Below, one piece after another: positions 33,337-46,306 of a stretch of 64,000 nucleotides of DNA (position 1 is its first letter; each line of letters starts with the position of its first letter). Made by a program: the position numbers and the translations under genes. The notes beneath the pieces are model-generated. The model ran no database searches, was not told where the DNA came from, and worked only from the letters and a program-made list of their open reading frames with translations. The stretch spans positions 85,149,537 through 85,213,536 of the forward strand of contig JAOWCC010001589.1 of assembly GCA_030867875.1 (NCBI GenBank). The letters run 5' to 3'. Source of the DNA: Actinernus sp. WN-2022 (Eukaryota > Cnidaria > Anthozoa > Actiniaria > Actinernidae).

Positions 33337-33854
33337 ATAGACCAATTCGCGGTAAATTCCGACATTTTGAAAGGGGTGCAAACATGGCGCGAAATACAGT
33401 GTTTGTATGGGAATCGATGGGAATCCGATGCCAAATAAAATCCGTAAAATCGAATTTATGAAATATTCTTCAGATACAAACTTAAGATACCAGGTAAAAG
33501 ATTAACATATCGAAATTTGAGGGATGTAGCTGTGCTGAGAAGCGTGCAGTCGTGTTTTTAGTTTTCCATACATTGTCTGTAAACTTTCACGCGGAATTTG
33601 ACTCGTTTTTACAGACAATGTATGAAAAACTGAAAACACGATTGCACGCTTCCCAGCACAGCTACATTCCTCAAATTTCGATATGTTAATCTTTTACCTG
33701 GTATATTAAGTTTGTATCTGAAGAATATTTCAGAAATTCGATTTTACGGATTTTATTTGGCATCGGATTCCCATCGATTCCCATACAAACACTGTATTTC
33801 GCGCCATGTTTGCACCCCTTTCAAAATGTCGGAATTTACCGCGAACTGGTCTAT
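33337..33854. mobile_element. 518-bp nearly complete palindromic (foldback) element
   Basis: The element folds on itself almost end to end. ATAGACCAATTCGCGGTAAA at the left is inverted at the right (TTTACCGCGAACTGGTCTAT), and matched segments run through the centre (ACAGACAATGTATG near 33611). A short derivative is at 201-353. There is no coding capacity. Confidence 0.8.
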
Positions 33855-34091
33855 TCACTTCAGTGTCGACACACGATCGTACGACGAGGTGTGAAAATAG
33901 TTCATTGTGGTGAGTTTATAACCTATAATTTGCTCGTAGGTAAAATCTATTTAGCCTACTCCGGCCTGAAATTACTTCATTTCTTGATCTTTTTCTTTTG
34001 CGTTTCATTTTGATTATCTTTTCATTTGTGTTATTTTGATGATCCCTTTCGAAATATCTCGCGCTATTGAGCCCGACATGACTCCCGTCAG

Positions 34092-34231
34092 CAGGGGTGG
34101 ATTTAGGGATTGGGTGACTAGCCCTTTGGGCTGGTAGGACCTAAATTGCAACATTTTACAGAGGCAATGCATGTTCCCGAATAAAAAATCTATGATAGCC
34201 ACCCCCTTCAAAAATCCTGGATCCGCCCCTG
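34092..34231. mobile_element. hAT-like MITE (CAGGGGYGGAT ends)
   Basis: CAGGGGTGGATTTAGGG at the left and CCTGGATCCGCCCCTG at the right are imperfect inverted repeats. They match the CAGGGGCGGATCCAGG end common in animal hAT MITEs. An 8-bp target duplication could not be fixed. Confidence 0.55.
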
Positions 34232-34817
34232 CGTCGGTCATGAGCGCTTGATCTACCTCACTCATCTAGCTAGCTAAACACAGAACCCCTTGCTAACCAC
34301 GGCTTGGTATATAACGTGTTACAAGATACAATGATACGGAGATACCAAGATACAGTGATACGGTGATACGGTGATACGAAGATATCAAATTTCCTTTAAA
34401 ATTTCAAAAATGGGGAAAAAATATTTTCCCACAGAAATGTAGTTTGGGCTAGCCCATCTGGGCTTTCACTCGGGCCACATGAGATTGAACATGAAATACA
34501 CTTTCATTTTAAAACCTCTTAGTAATAACCAAAGGGAAGAATAATTAGCTGAATTTAGCAGTCTTTAGGAGTGGCTGGTAGCGCGGTGACTTTCATTCTC
34601 TGCTCCACTATATAGTATATATGTAGTTCTTCTCGTATGTAAATTAAAGAAGTTGACCTTTTAATTTAAACACTATTTATTCATGTAACACACGTTTACA
34701 ATTTAGTCTGCTGTTCTGTTATACTGCAGGTTCCGAGTACTAATACATGATTGTCTCAAGTGTATGTTTATATTTGTACCATATAAATATTATAAGTTGT
34801 ATCCTGTCCATCCTTAT

Positions 34818-34962
34818 CCTGCGTAGCAAGCGTTTCAGTGTTTTTTTCGGAGCGTTGGAAGACTTTTTCGCTATTTGGCCGCGCGAAAAATGGGGCGAGG
34901 CCAAATAGCGAAAAAGTCTTCCTACGCTCCGAAAAAAACCACTGAAACGCTTGCTACGCAGG
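34818..34962. mobile_element. 145-bp hairpin MITE
   Basis: CCTGCGTAGCAAGCGTTTCA and its inverted copy (TGAAACGCTTGCTACGCAGG) bound arms that continue through TTCGGAGCGT and GAAGACTTTTTCGCTATTTGG. Confidence 0.75.
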
Positions 34963-36480
34963 CTAGTCCATCCTGTGATGGAGCTATGTCAATTTGTGTG
35001 CCTCTGTGTAACTTTATCTGCTGTTCTTGCTATACATGATGAGCCATTACGAGTCCATATTGGTATTTGTTGGATTAAAGATTATTAACTGATCTCTAAT
35101 TAAAAGCTTTACCCTCATTCCCAAAACTTCAGTCTGCTCATTATATTACAGAACTATAAAGGGAATTGTTGGAAGCCTTTAATTTCTCGAACCAAAACCT
35201 CGGCCGTAGTTGAATATTGCTTGCCTCATCATAAATTATTCTGTGCTGAGTGTGTTTCTGGTGTTGGCGAGCGACATGTACAGTGTTGCTCTTACAGTTC
35301 AGCAGTTCAGATGTCTTCAGACTTCGATAGAGGATAGTAACCCATAACTGCTCAACCACAGTATATATATTTGCTAGTAAATCGCTAATTTCGCTATAAA
35401 TCAGCTATTCAATATACCCGTATAAACGTACACAGAGAGATCGTACAAGATCGGTAAACCAGCCAAAAACACGGTCAAAATTATTTTAGTGTTGGCCTAC
35501 CGATCACGGTGTTTGCGCTGGTATGGATTATGACCGAGAGTAAAATAAAATGTGATGAAATGTGGCACAAAACCTACGAAACGTACCTCAAACGAGAGTT
35601 GAAGATTGCTTGGCTCATGTAAAGTCTTCCGAGATCGCTAATGAAACATACCACAGGTAACCCAAAAAGCGGGAAATATATGTCGAGTCTGGGCTGCCTG
35701 TGGTTGTGTCTTCTTTTCAATACTTTATAGCAAGGCGATCGGCAGCGAAAATCAGCGAACAGGTATCGGTGAACTCAAACGCTTAAATCTCGCTCAAAAC
35801 ATTATCCGGTGTCTTAAAACTAATGCAGACTACAGAATAATAAATAAGCTACACATTTAGCTGGTTCATTTTACAGCCAGATAACTTTATTGACCGAATT
35901 TTAGGCTGCGAATGAACAATTTTGGGATAAAAACAAACAGACTACGATAAATTCACAACCACTCTCGCGCGGCAAAGAAACCACAGGTAACCCACACGCA
36001 TAAAAACTAATGTTTCGAGCCAATCTTCCAATATTCTAGTATCGGTTAGGGACTCCCTGTGCTGCAGTGCCACTTAAAAAGATACTTGAAAACTTCGCTA
36101 AATTCTTCATTATAATTCAGGTGTATTTAGACTCGTTCTAAATGATTTTGGGTTGAATTTGTTTTATTATTTTTAATTTTGGGGGTTCCCGTTCAGTTTA
36201 GAATGTTTGAATGAAAATTTGATAAAAGGAATTATACTGAGCAAAGTGGCATTGTACTGTTATTCAACTGTCACTACATGTCAGCTATTACCTCAATTTT
36301 TATTAATTAATTAATTATTTTAACAGATGACAGAATAATACCAGCCCAGCAAGAGAGGTCATGGTGGTGCTACAGGGGATACCCCTGGAAAGCCTGTGAG
36401 CTCAAAAATCTTGAGGTCGGCTAGCGAGACAAATGAGAGCAAAGCAAGAGCTATTCACAACTTTTTTAAGCAAATAATTT
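34963..36480. other. Intergenic, only scraps of dispersed repeats
   Basis: 35626-35695 repeats part of the 4925-5315 family, and ACCACAGGTAACCC motifs recur at 35665 and 35980. Otherwise no gene, RNA or long repeat is recognised. Confidence 0.45.
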
Positions 36481-36525
36481 ATTTTCAAAATACCTTTCTT
36501 ATGCACTTATTAGCAGCTAAATCCT

Positions 36526-36822
36526 CCAGGGATAGACTCCCAGGCCGACCAGGGTGATAAGTTGCGGAATAAAAGGGGATTGAATGTAAGTTTTGCCCCT
36601 GGGTAGAGTAAAATGCTTGATTTTGTTTGAAGTTCCAAGATACGCGAGGGGGGATTTGTAAGATTATAATCTCACATAAGAGGGATTTTCTGTTTAAGGA
36701 AAACATGACCCAGGGGACTAAGTTGACTAATAACATTTCTCCACCCCTGGGGAAAATCATGAAGTTTGTTCCACCCTTTTTGCAATCCTCTTGATTGTCC
36801 CAGGGTCTATCCCTGGGGGAAG
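36526..36822. mobile_element. TIR repeat with CCAGGGATAGACTCCCAGG end; related copy at 52883-53220
   Basis: CCAGGGATAGACTCCCAGG at the left is inverted near 36800 (CCCAGGGTCTATCCCTGG). The interior shares GTTTGAAGTTCCAAG, AGGATTTTCTGTT-like and CCTGGGGAAAAT stretches with 52883-53220. Confidence 0.5.
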
Positions 36823-37094
36823 CTGCTGATAAGTGCATTAGTTGATTCTGTGCACCTACATTATACACATGTGGAAATATTTAAATTATCTAATTTAATA
36901 TAAATGGCAACAATAAAAATAATAATATTTACATGTACAATGTATGTACCGTAATTATTTCATAGGACAAATCAACCTGAATTATAGAAAAGCTAATTAA
37001 TGCTAGGGAGGCCCTTAAAATTGGGGGAAACTGGAGGGGGGGGGGGGAGATGAATTCTGAGACATTTTCATTGATCAGACTTCTCTCTTCTCTT

Positions 37095-37345
37095 CATAAC
37101 TTATATTAATGATCTCCCCTCTTGTGATCTATTCTCAGAAGTAAGGATGTATGCTGATGATACCAGCCTTACAGTAGCTGATGCAGACCCAAATGTTCTA
37201 GAGCAACAAATGAACCATGACTTGAATAAGGTGCACATATGGTATAGTAAAAAACTAAGTTTATGATAGTTGCAAATCGGCATAAAATAAGACACCTTGA
37301 ACATAATTTCATAATCAAAGTTGATCACAAATCCTTCAAAAACTC
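37095..37345 (+). pseudogene. LINE reverse transcriptase fragment
   Basis: The frame reads YINDLPSCDLFSEVRMYADD and continues through an NHDLNKVHIWYSKKLSL-like segment to a stop, then resumes with MIVANRHKI after a small break. This is the motif C region (catalytic YADD) of a LINE reverse transcriptase. Only about 80 codons remain. Confidence 0.7.
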
Positions 37346-37804
37346 ATGAATAATTAATGAGCATTTTGTCCAATCAGATGAAGCAAATCAGTCACGTGCA
37401 TGCTCTTTATACCTGATAAAATCTCATCATTCTAAAAGGCCCGCGGAGGGTTTTGAATTTTGTCCCAGGGGTAAACGGTGTTAATGATTGAGACAATGGA
37501 ATTTCTATTGATGTTTCAGCTTTCTCATTGAATTGCTAATTAGGATGAACGTTTTATATAAAGAATACTAATGAACATGAAATTTTATATAAAGTTTCAT
37601 CCTAATTAAGAATTCACTGATAAAGACCTAAAGATAGCAAAAAGTACACGGAACATAAGGTACCTAGATAAAAAAAATTGCACTAAATTTACTAATATCA
37701 GCAGACTACGGAGATACACAGATAATATTTTTAAAATGAAGTTATCCAACTACCATTACTTGTTTACCGAGCCACTGTTTAGTTCCAATTATGTAACCAA
37801 ACTC

Positions 37805-38230
37805 CCCGGGGGGGGGGGGGGGGACTCTCCATAACAGTAGACGGGGTGATCGTCCTATCCCTTAGGGTATAAAATTCTACCATCTGCTATCCCTTAGGGG
37901 TGTTCAAAGAGTCTGCTATCCCTTAGATCATCCTATCCAAAAAAAAGCCGGACTTGAAGACTGGATGACAGCACTCTCAACAGTCACCAGAAAAGAGATG
38001 CGCTCGATGGCGGTGTCTTAAGGACCGTAATAAAATTCAGGAAAACTGAAAATGTGTTTGTTTTATTGCTATCTCTTAGGGTTAAAAATTTCTTCGACCA
38101 CACCCAATGTGCTATCTCTTAGGGGTAAATTTGCTGTTGACCACACCCAATGTGCTATCCCTTACGGTTAAAATTGATTTTGCCGACGATCACCCCCGTC
38201 TACTGTTATGGAGAGTCCCCCCCCCCCGGG
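37805..38230. mobile_element. 426-bp G-run-ended MITE with 8-bp target duplication
   Basis: The ends are CCCGGGGG...ACTCTCCATAACAGTAGACGG and its inverted copy. The direct repeat CCAAACTC flanks both sides (37797-37804, 38231-38238). Internal CTATCCCTTAGGG-type motifs repeat in both orientations. It belongs with the elements at 44684-45002 and 52568-52874 by end structure and target length. Confidence 0.75.
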
Positions 38231-38559
38231 CCAAACTCAAAGCCGTAAAATAAAATGAGAGATATCTCAAAAATCAAAAGCGCTCTAAAACCGATCCAAA
38301 CTAGCCCAAAATAGCAGAGAATACCCAAGGACATAAGAAAAGGACACTTGAGGTACATTTATTGCAAAATGTTATTTCATTACCTTTATTTTACCACGAT
38401 AAGAAATCAATACAAACTCTATTAGTGAGATGACAAGGAAAATTTCTGGAGAAAACGGTGACTCTAGCGCGCGCTATCACGCAATCAATCTTGCGCAAGT
38501 GATCACGTAATCTACCGTAGGATTTGTAAGAGCCACAAATCGTGAGCTTGGGCTGCCTG

Positions 38560-38632
38560 TGGTTCATAGCGACGTTTCGTGGAGCTGGAGACGGTCGTTT
38601 GTTTCCCTTTGAATTGCTCTGTGGCGCTTTTC
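38560..38632 (-). pseudogene. Disrupted unrecognised ORF, piece left of the giant transposon
   Basis: If the 18.19-kb element and one copy of its 8-bp duplication are ignored, the minus strand reads through the target site in one frame. The frame comes from the right flank (KLFPHWDELPPTVYQE, about 56885-56838) into RETNDRLQLHE here, then stops near 38559. Further right, near 57112, lies a possible start (MANVCVFKDC). Stops and frame changes lie between, so this was probably already decayed when the element landed. The family is unknown. Confidence 0.3.
38625..38632 (+). repeat. Target site duplication of the giant transposon, left copy
   Basis: CGCTTTTC directly abuts the left TIR and is repeated exactly at 56823-56830. 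Confidence 0.9.
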
Positions 38633-38750
38633 GGTTCTTTCTCGATGTAAGAAACCCGAATTTTTCCAACATTTCCTAAATCAATATTCCTCTTTGTCAA
38701 AGACTCTGAGGACAGCACACAGGTAGTCCAATGTTTATTGCTCAAGGGCA
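38633..38750 (+). repeat. Left terminal inverted repeat (unique part, 118 bp)
   Basis: It begins GGTTCTTTCTCGATGTAAG and is identical to the complement of 56705-56822. The outer 24 bp are themselves weakly palindromic (GGTTCTTT ... GTAAGAAACC), a possible cleavage-complex hairpin. Confidence 0.9.
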
Positions 38751-41700
38751 GGTAGTCCAACATCAGCGTTTATTTCTCTAGGATATCACAGGTAGTCCAA
38801 CATCAATGTTTATACCTCTAGGACAGCTAGGACACTAGGACACTAGGACACTAGGACACTAGGACAGCACAGGTAGTCCAACATCAGCGTTTATTTCTCT
38901 AGGATATCACAGGTAGTCCAACATCAATGTTTATACCTCTAGGACAGCTAGGACACTAGGACACTAGGACACTAGGACAGCACAGGTAGTCCAACATCAA
39001 TGTTTATACCTCGAGGACAGCTAGGACAGCTAGGACACTAGGACAGCACAGGTAGTCCAACATCAGCGTTTATTTCTCTAGGATATCACAGGTAGTCCAA
39101 CATCAATGTTTATACCTCAAGGACAGCTAGGACACTAGGACACTAGGACACTAGGACAGCACAGGTAGTCCAACATCAATGTTTATTTATCTAGGATATC
39201 ACAGGTAGTCCAACATCAATGTTTATACCTCTAGGACAGCTAGGACACTAGGACACTAGGACACTAGGACACTAGAACACTAGGACACTAGGACAGCACA
39301 GGTAGTCCAACATCAGCGTTTATTTCTCTAGGATATCACAGGTAGTCCAACATCAATGTTTATACCTCTAGGACAGCTAGGACACTAGGACAGCACAGGT
39401 AGTCCAACATCAATGTTTATTTATCTAGGATATCACAGGTAGTCCAACATCAATGTTTATACCTCTAGGACAGCTAGGACACTAGGACACTAGGACACTA
39501 GGACACTAGGACAGCACAGGTAGTCCAACATCAGCGTTTATTTCTCTAGGATATCACAGGTAGTCCAACATCAATGTTTATACCTCTAGGACAGCTAGGA
39601 CACTAGGACACTAGGACACTAGGACAGCACAGGTAGTCCAACATCAGCGTTTATTTCTCTAGGATATCACAGGTAGTCCAACATCAATGTTTATACCTCT
39701 AGGACAGCTAGGACACTAGGACACTAGGACAGCATAGGTAGTCCAACATCAATGTTTATACCTCTAGGACAGCTAGGACACTAGGACACTAGGACAGCAC
39801 AGGTAGTCCAACATCAGCGTTTATTTCTCTAGGATATCACAGGTAGTCCAACATCAATGTTTATACCTCTAGGACAGCTAGGACACTAGGACACTAGGAC
39901 AGCACAGGTAGTCCAACATCAGCGTTTATTTCTCTAGGATATCACAGGTAGTCCAACATCAATGTTTACACCTCTAGGACAGCTAGGACACTAGGACACT
40001 AGGACACTAGGACACTAGGACAGCACAGGTAGTCCAACATCAGCGTTTATTTCTCTAGGATATCACAGGTAGTCCAACATCAATGTTTATACCTCTAGGA
40101 CAGCTAGGACACTAGGACACTAGGACACTAGGACAGCACAGGTAGTCCAACATCAGCGTTTATTTCTCTAGGATATCACAGGTAGTCCAACATCAATGTT
40201 TATACCTCTAGGACAGCTAGGACACTAGGACACTAGGACACTAGGACACTAGGACACTAGGACAGCACAGGTAGTCCAACATCAGCGTTTATTTCTCTAG
40301 GACAGCTAGGACACTAGGACACTAGGACACTAGGACAGCACAGGTAGTCCAACATCAGCGTTTATTTCTCTAGGATATCACAGGTAGTCCAACATCAATG
40401 TTTATACCTCTAGGACAGCTAGGACACTAGGACACTAGGACACTAGGACAGCACAGGTAGTCCAACATCAGCGTTTATTTCTCTAGGACAGCTAGGACAC
40501 TAGGACACTAGGACACTAGGACACTAGGACAGCACAGGTAGTCCAACATCAGCGTTTATTTCTCTAGGATATCACAGGTAGTCCAACATCAATGTTTATA
40601 CCTCTAGGACAGCTAGGACACTAGGACACTAGGACACTAGGACAGCACAGGTAGTCCAACATCAGCGTTTATTTCTCTAGGATATCACAGGTAGTCCAAC
40701 ATCAATGTTTATACCTCTAGGACAGCTAGGACACTAGGACACTAGGACAGCATAGGTAGTCCAACATCAATGTTTATACCTCTAGGACAGCTAGGACACT
40801 AGGACACTAGGACAGCACAGGTAGTCCAACATCAGCGTTTATTTCTCTAGGATATCACAGGTAGTCCAACATCAATGTTTATACCTCTAGGACAGCTAGG
40901 ACACTAGGACACTAGGACAGCACAGGTAGTCCAACATCAATGTTTATTTATCTAGGATATCACAGGTAGTCCAACATCAATGTTTATACCTCTAGGACAG
41001 CTAGGACACTAGGACACTAGGACAGCACAGGTAGTCCAACATCAGCGTTTATTTCTCTAGGATATCACAGGTAGTCCAACATCAATGTTTATACCTCTAG
41101 GACAGCTAGGACACTAGGACACTAGGACAGCATAGGTAGTCCAACATCAATGTTTATACCTCTAGGACAGCTAGGACACTAGGACACTAGGACAGCACAG
41201 GTAGTCCAACATCAGCGTTTATTTCTCTAGGATATCACAGGTAGTCCAACATCAATGTTTATACCTCTAGGACAGCTAGGACACTAGGACACTAGGACAC
41301 TAGGACACTAGGACAGCATAGGTAGTCCAACATCAATGTTTATACCTCGAGGACAGCTAGGACAGCTAGGACACTAGGACAGCACAGGTAGTCCAACATC
41401 AATGTTTATTTATCTAGGATATCACAGGTAGTCCAACATCAATGTTTATACCTGGACACTAGGACACTAGGACACTAGGACAGCATAGGTAGTCCAACAT
41501 CAGCGTTTATTTCTCTAGGATATCACAGGTAGTCCAACATCAATGTTTATACCTCTAGGACAGCTAGGACACTAGGACACTAGGACACTAGGACACTAGG
41601 ACAGCACAGGTAGTCCAACATCAGCGTTTATTTCTCTAGGATATCACAGGTAGTCCAACATCAATGTTTATACCTCTAGGACAGCTAGGACACTAGGACA

Positions 41701-44683
41701 CTAGGACACTAGGACAGCACAGGTAGTCCAACATCAATGTTTATACCTCGAGGACAGCTAGGACAGCTAGGACACTAGGACAGCACAGGTAGTCCAACAT
41801 CAGCGTTTATTTCTCTAGGATATCACAGGTAGTCCAACATCAATGTTTATACCTCAAGGACAGCTAGGACACTAGGACACTAGGACACTAGGACAGCACA
41901 GGTAGTCCAACATCAATGTTTATTTATCTAGGATATCACAGGTAGTCCAACATCAATGTTTATACCTCTAGGACAGCTAGGACACTAGGACACTAGGACA
42001 CTAGGACACTAGGACACTAGGACACTAGGACAGCACAGGTAGTCCAACATCAGCGTTTATTTCTCTAGGATATCACAGGTAGTCCAACATCAATGTTTAT
42101 ACCTCTAGGACAGCTAGGACACTAGGACAGCACAGGTAGTCCAACATCAATGTTTATTTATCTAGGATATCACAGGTAGTCCAACATCAATGTTTATACC
42201 TCTAGGACAGCTAGGACACTAGGACACTAGGACACTAGGACACTAGGACAGCACAGGTAGTCCAACATCAGCGTTTATTTCTCTAGGATATCACAGGTAG
42301 TCCAACATCAATGTTTATACCTCTAGGACAGCTAGGACACTAGGACACTAGGACACTAGGACAGCACAGGTAGTCCAACATCAGCGTTTATTTCTCTAGG
42401 ATATCACAGGTAGTCCAACATCAATGTTTATACCTCTAGGACAGCTAGGACACTAGGACACTAGGACAGCATAGGTAGTCCAACATCAATGTTTATACCT
42501 CTAGGACAGCTAGGACACTAGGACACTAGGACAGCACAGGTAGTCCAACATCAGCGTTTATTTCTCTAGGATATCACAGGTAGTCCAACATCAATGTTTA
42601 TACCTCTAGGACAGCTAGGACACTAGGACACTAGGACAGCACAGGTAGTCCAACATCAGCGTTTATTTCTCTAGGATATCACAGGTAGTCCAACATCAAT
42701 GTTTACACCTCTAGGACAGCTAGAACACTAGGACACTAGGACACTAGGACACTAGGACAGCACAGGTAGTCCAACATCAGCGTTTATTTCTCTAGGATAT
42801 CACAGGTAGTCCAACATCAATGTTTATACCTCTAGGACAGCTAGGACACTAGGACACTAGGACACTAGGACAGCACAGGTAGTCCAACATCAGCGTTTAT
42901 TTCTCTAGGATATCACAGGTAGTCCAACATCAATGTTTATACCTCTAGGACAGCTAGGACACTAGGACACTAGGACACTAGGACACTAGGACACTAGGAC
43001 AGCACAGGTAGTCCAACATCAGCGTTTATTTCTCTAGGACAGCTAGGACACTAGGACACTAGGACACTAGGACAGCACAGGTAGTCCAACATCAGCGTTT
43101 ATTTCTCTAGGATATCACAGGTAGTCCAACATCAATGTTTATACCTCTAGGACAGCTAGGACACTAGGACACTAGGACACTAGGACAGCACAGGTAGTCC
43201 AACATCAGCGTTTATTTCTCTAGGACAGCTAGGACACTAGGACACTAGGACACTAGGACACTAGGACAGCACAGGTAGTCCAACATCAGCGTTTATTTCT
43301 CTAGGATATCACAGGTAGTCCAACATCAATGTTTATACCTCTAGGACAGCTAGGACACTAGGACACTAGGACACTAGGACAGCACAGGTAGTCCAACATC
43401 AGCGTTTATTTCTCTAGGATATCACAGGTAGTCCAACATCAATGTTTATACCTCTAGGACAGCTAGGACACTAGGACACTAGGACAGCATAGGTAGTCCA
43501 ACATCAATGTTTATACCTCTAGGACAGCTAGGACACTAGGACACTAGGACAGCACAGGTAGTCCAACATCAGCGTTTATTTCTCTAGGATATCACAGGTA
43601 GTCCAACATCAATGTTTATACCTCTAGGACAGCTAGGACACTAGGACACTAGGACAGCACAGGTAGTCCAACATCAATGTTTATTTATCTAGGATATCAC
43701 AGGTAGTCCAACATCAATGTTTATACCTCTAGGACAGCTAGGACACTAGGACACTAGGACAGCACAGGTAGTCCAACATCAGCGTTTATTTCTCTAGGAT
43801 ATCACAGGTAGTCCAACATCAATGGTTATACCTCTAGGACAGCTAGGACACTAGGACACTAGGACAGCATAGGTAGTCCAACATCAATGTTTATACCTCT
43901 AGGACAGCTAGGACACTAGGACACTAGGACAGCACAGGTAGTCCAACATCAGCGTTTATTTCTCTAGGATATCACAGGTAGTCCAACATCAATGTTTATA
44001 CCTCTAGGACAGCTAGGACACTAGGACACTAGGACACTAGGACACTAGGACAGCATAGGTAGTCCAACATCAATGTTTATACCTCGAGGACAGCTAGGAC
44101 AGCTAGGACACTAGGACAGCACAGGTAGTCCAACATCAATGTTTATTTATCTAGGATATCACAGGTAGTCCAACATCAATGTTTATACCTGGACACTAGG
44201 ACACTAGGACACTAGGACAGCATAGGTAGTCCAACATCAGCGTTTATTTCTCTAGGATATCACAGGTAGTCCAACATCAATGTTTATACCTCTAGGACAG
44301 CTAGGACACTAGGACACTAGGACACTAGGACACTAGGACAGCACAGGTAGTCCAACATCAGCGTTTATTTCTCTAGGATATCACAGGTAGTCCAACATCA
44401 ATGTTTATACCTCTAGGACAGCTAGGACACTAGGACACTAGGACACTAGGACAGCACAGGTAGTCCAACATCAGCGTTTATTTCTCTAGGATATCACAGG
44501 TAGTCCAACATCAATGTTTATACCTCTAGGACAGCTAGGACACTAGGACACTAGGACACTAGGACACTAGGACAATACAGGTAGTCCAACATCAGCGTTT
44601 ATTTCTCTAGGATATCACAGGTAGTCCAACATCGATGTTTATACCTCTAGGACAGCACAGGTAGTCCAACATCAATGTTTATA
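38751..44683 (+). repeat. Left subterminal tandem array of the giant transposon
   Basis: About 5.9 kb is built from two alternating modules that both begin AGGTAGTCCAACATCA. One continues GCGTTTATTTCTCTAGGATATC. The other continues ATGTTTATACCTCTAGGACAGC, followed by a variable number of GACACTAG octamers. The AGGTAGTCC core occurs about every 50 bp. A higher-order period of exactly 2737 bp is visible from rare variants: CTCGAGGACAGC at 39009 and 41746, GTTTACACC at 39964 and 42701, and CCTGGACAC at 41452 and 44189. The array therefore holds about two full higher-order copies plus a partial one. The likely role is transposase binding, as inferred from position. Confidence 0.92.
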
Positions 44684-45002
44684 CCCGGGGGGGGGGGGGG
44701 ACTCCCTTATGTGAGGGGTACATGGATGCTCGTCGTACCTTTTAGGGCTCAAAATCAGGAGTTTGGTACCACTTAGGGTATCCGCCATCAAACACAGACA
44801 TTTCTATGTAAAGCGGTACCTTTTAGGGGTCGGGTGTCAATTGAACAAAAAAGCTGTTATCAATTTACATTTTTATTATCTTTTAGGGATCAAAATAAGC
44901 TCGAGCCATGACCATTTTAGTACCTCTTAGGGGTCAAATCGAAAATGTCCGACGAGCATCCCTACCCCTTTTATATGGGAGTCCCCCCCCCCCCCCCCCG
45001 GG
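44684..45002. mobile_element. 319-bp G-run-ended MITE nested in the giant transposon
   Basis: CCCGGGGGG...GACTCCC at the left and GGGAGTC...CCCCCGGG at the right, with GATGCTCGTCG and its complement just inside. The direct repeat TGTTTATA (44676-44683, 45003-45010) is the 8-bp target duplication. It was created in the last array unit, whose ATGTTTATACCTC sequence is split by the insertion. Confidence 0.8.
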
Positions 45003-46306
45003 TGTTTATACCTCCATTGATACCTTTTTATACTTTCTAGCTACATGTATTTTAGTTTTCACTGTATGCTGAAGAATAAAAATTATTTTGTAATACTACG
45101 CATAGACATTATTACGTTTTTCATTTTATTAATACTCAGTGAACTCCAGTATTACTAATCTGGGTAGTATCAATTAGATACTTACAATGTAATATTAACA
45201 CTTAGAAATGTTGGGATATGAAAGATGTGTTACCTGATCATATATACATAGATATACATGTAACTTCTACATGAATCCAAAAATCCACTACTTAATTAAA
45301 ACCATATGCAACCATGACTATTTGATCACCACAAGAGAATTGACTGATTAAATTCAGTTTTTTTTATTAATACAGAACCACTTCCAGACCTAAATTCTGA
45401 TTGGACCCATTTATCATACTGTATGTAGCTCTATTGATATTGTACTGATCATTCTAAAGTGACTTTAATTTGTATTTGTTGGGTTAATTAAAGCCAATGT
45501 CTGACTGGCTTGTTTTGAGTGGACTACATAACTCAGTCTGGCTGGGTTTTTTTTTTTGAGGTCACATTTTTATTAACTAAGTTATCATTAGCATGCTGAA
45601 GTGTTAAGGCATGGTTTGAACATGAAATTGAGGCTATAAAAAATAAAGCTATTTCATTGAATAACCTTAAAAATGCAATACAGCCCTAAATTTGATCTAC
45701 AAAAATAGTGGTTATTAATACTACTAATCTCTGAGCATTCTCAATTGTTTGAATATATTTTGTTGTGAAATGTCTATATTATAAATTATCATATGACCAA
45801 CCACATGATTACTGAAAACTGGAAATTTAGTCTCAAAATAGACATGCAGTCCCAATGCATGATTTCTTGTTTATTCTGATTACACTTCTGGTTGTTTCTA
45901 AAGCTCCTTTATTATATCCAATGGCAAAATGTCAACCATTCTAAAAAGAGCTAATTAGAACAACCAGATTAGATAATCAAGAAATCATTACTAAAAAATG
46001 CAATGTGACTGGCCCATTTTGATTTCTTTGTTCCACATGACCTTCAAAATACCAAAATACCTAACCTAAACTGTTAAGACATGTGAAAATTAATTAGCAC
46101 CTATAATTTACATGTTTTCTTGGGTAAACAGGAGTTTTAACAAAGAGCTGGAAGCTTACTGAATAACCACAGGCATTTGCTTGCAGATCACTTGACCTTT
46201 GCCCACACCCCAACCACATGCAAACAACCAATCCATTGTCGAACTAGCCCCAATGAACCAAACATGAACTCTCCCTAATCAGGAAAAATTAAATTACATG
46301 CATAAT
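45003..46306. other. Noncoding left interior of the giant transposon
   Basis: About 1.3 kb of AT-rich sequence between the array and the 3' end of the transposase gene. No ORF or repeat is recognised. Confidence 0.5.

Noticed and set aside
34084..34239. 8-bp target duplication for the hAT-like MITE
   Set aside because: Flanks CGTCAG and CGTCGG are similar but not an exact 8-bp repeat at the inferred boundaries.
38751..44683. CRISPR-like array of short repeats
   Set aside because: There are no unique spacers of constant size. Units are two alternating modules plus variable octamers, mirrored at the other end of a transposon in a eukaryotic genome.
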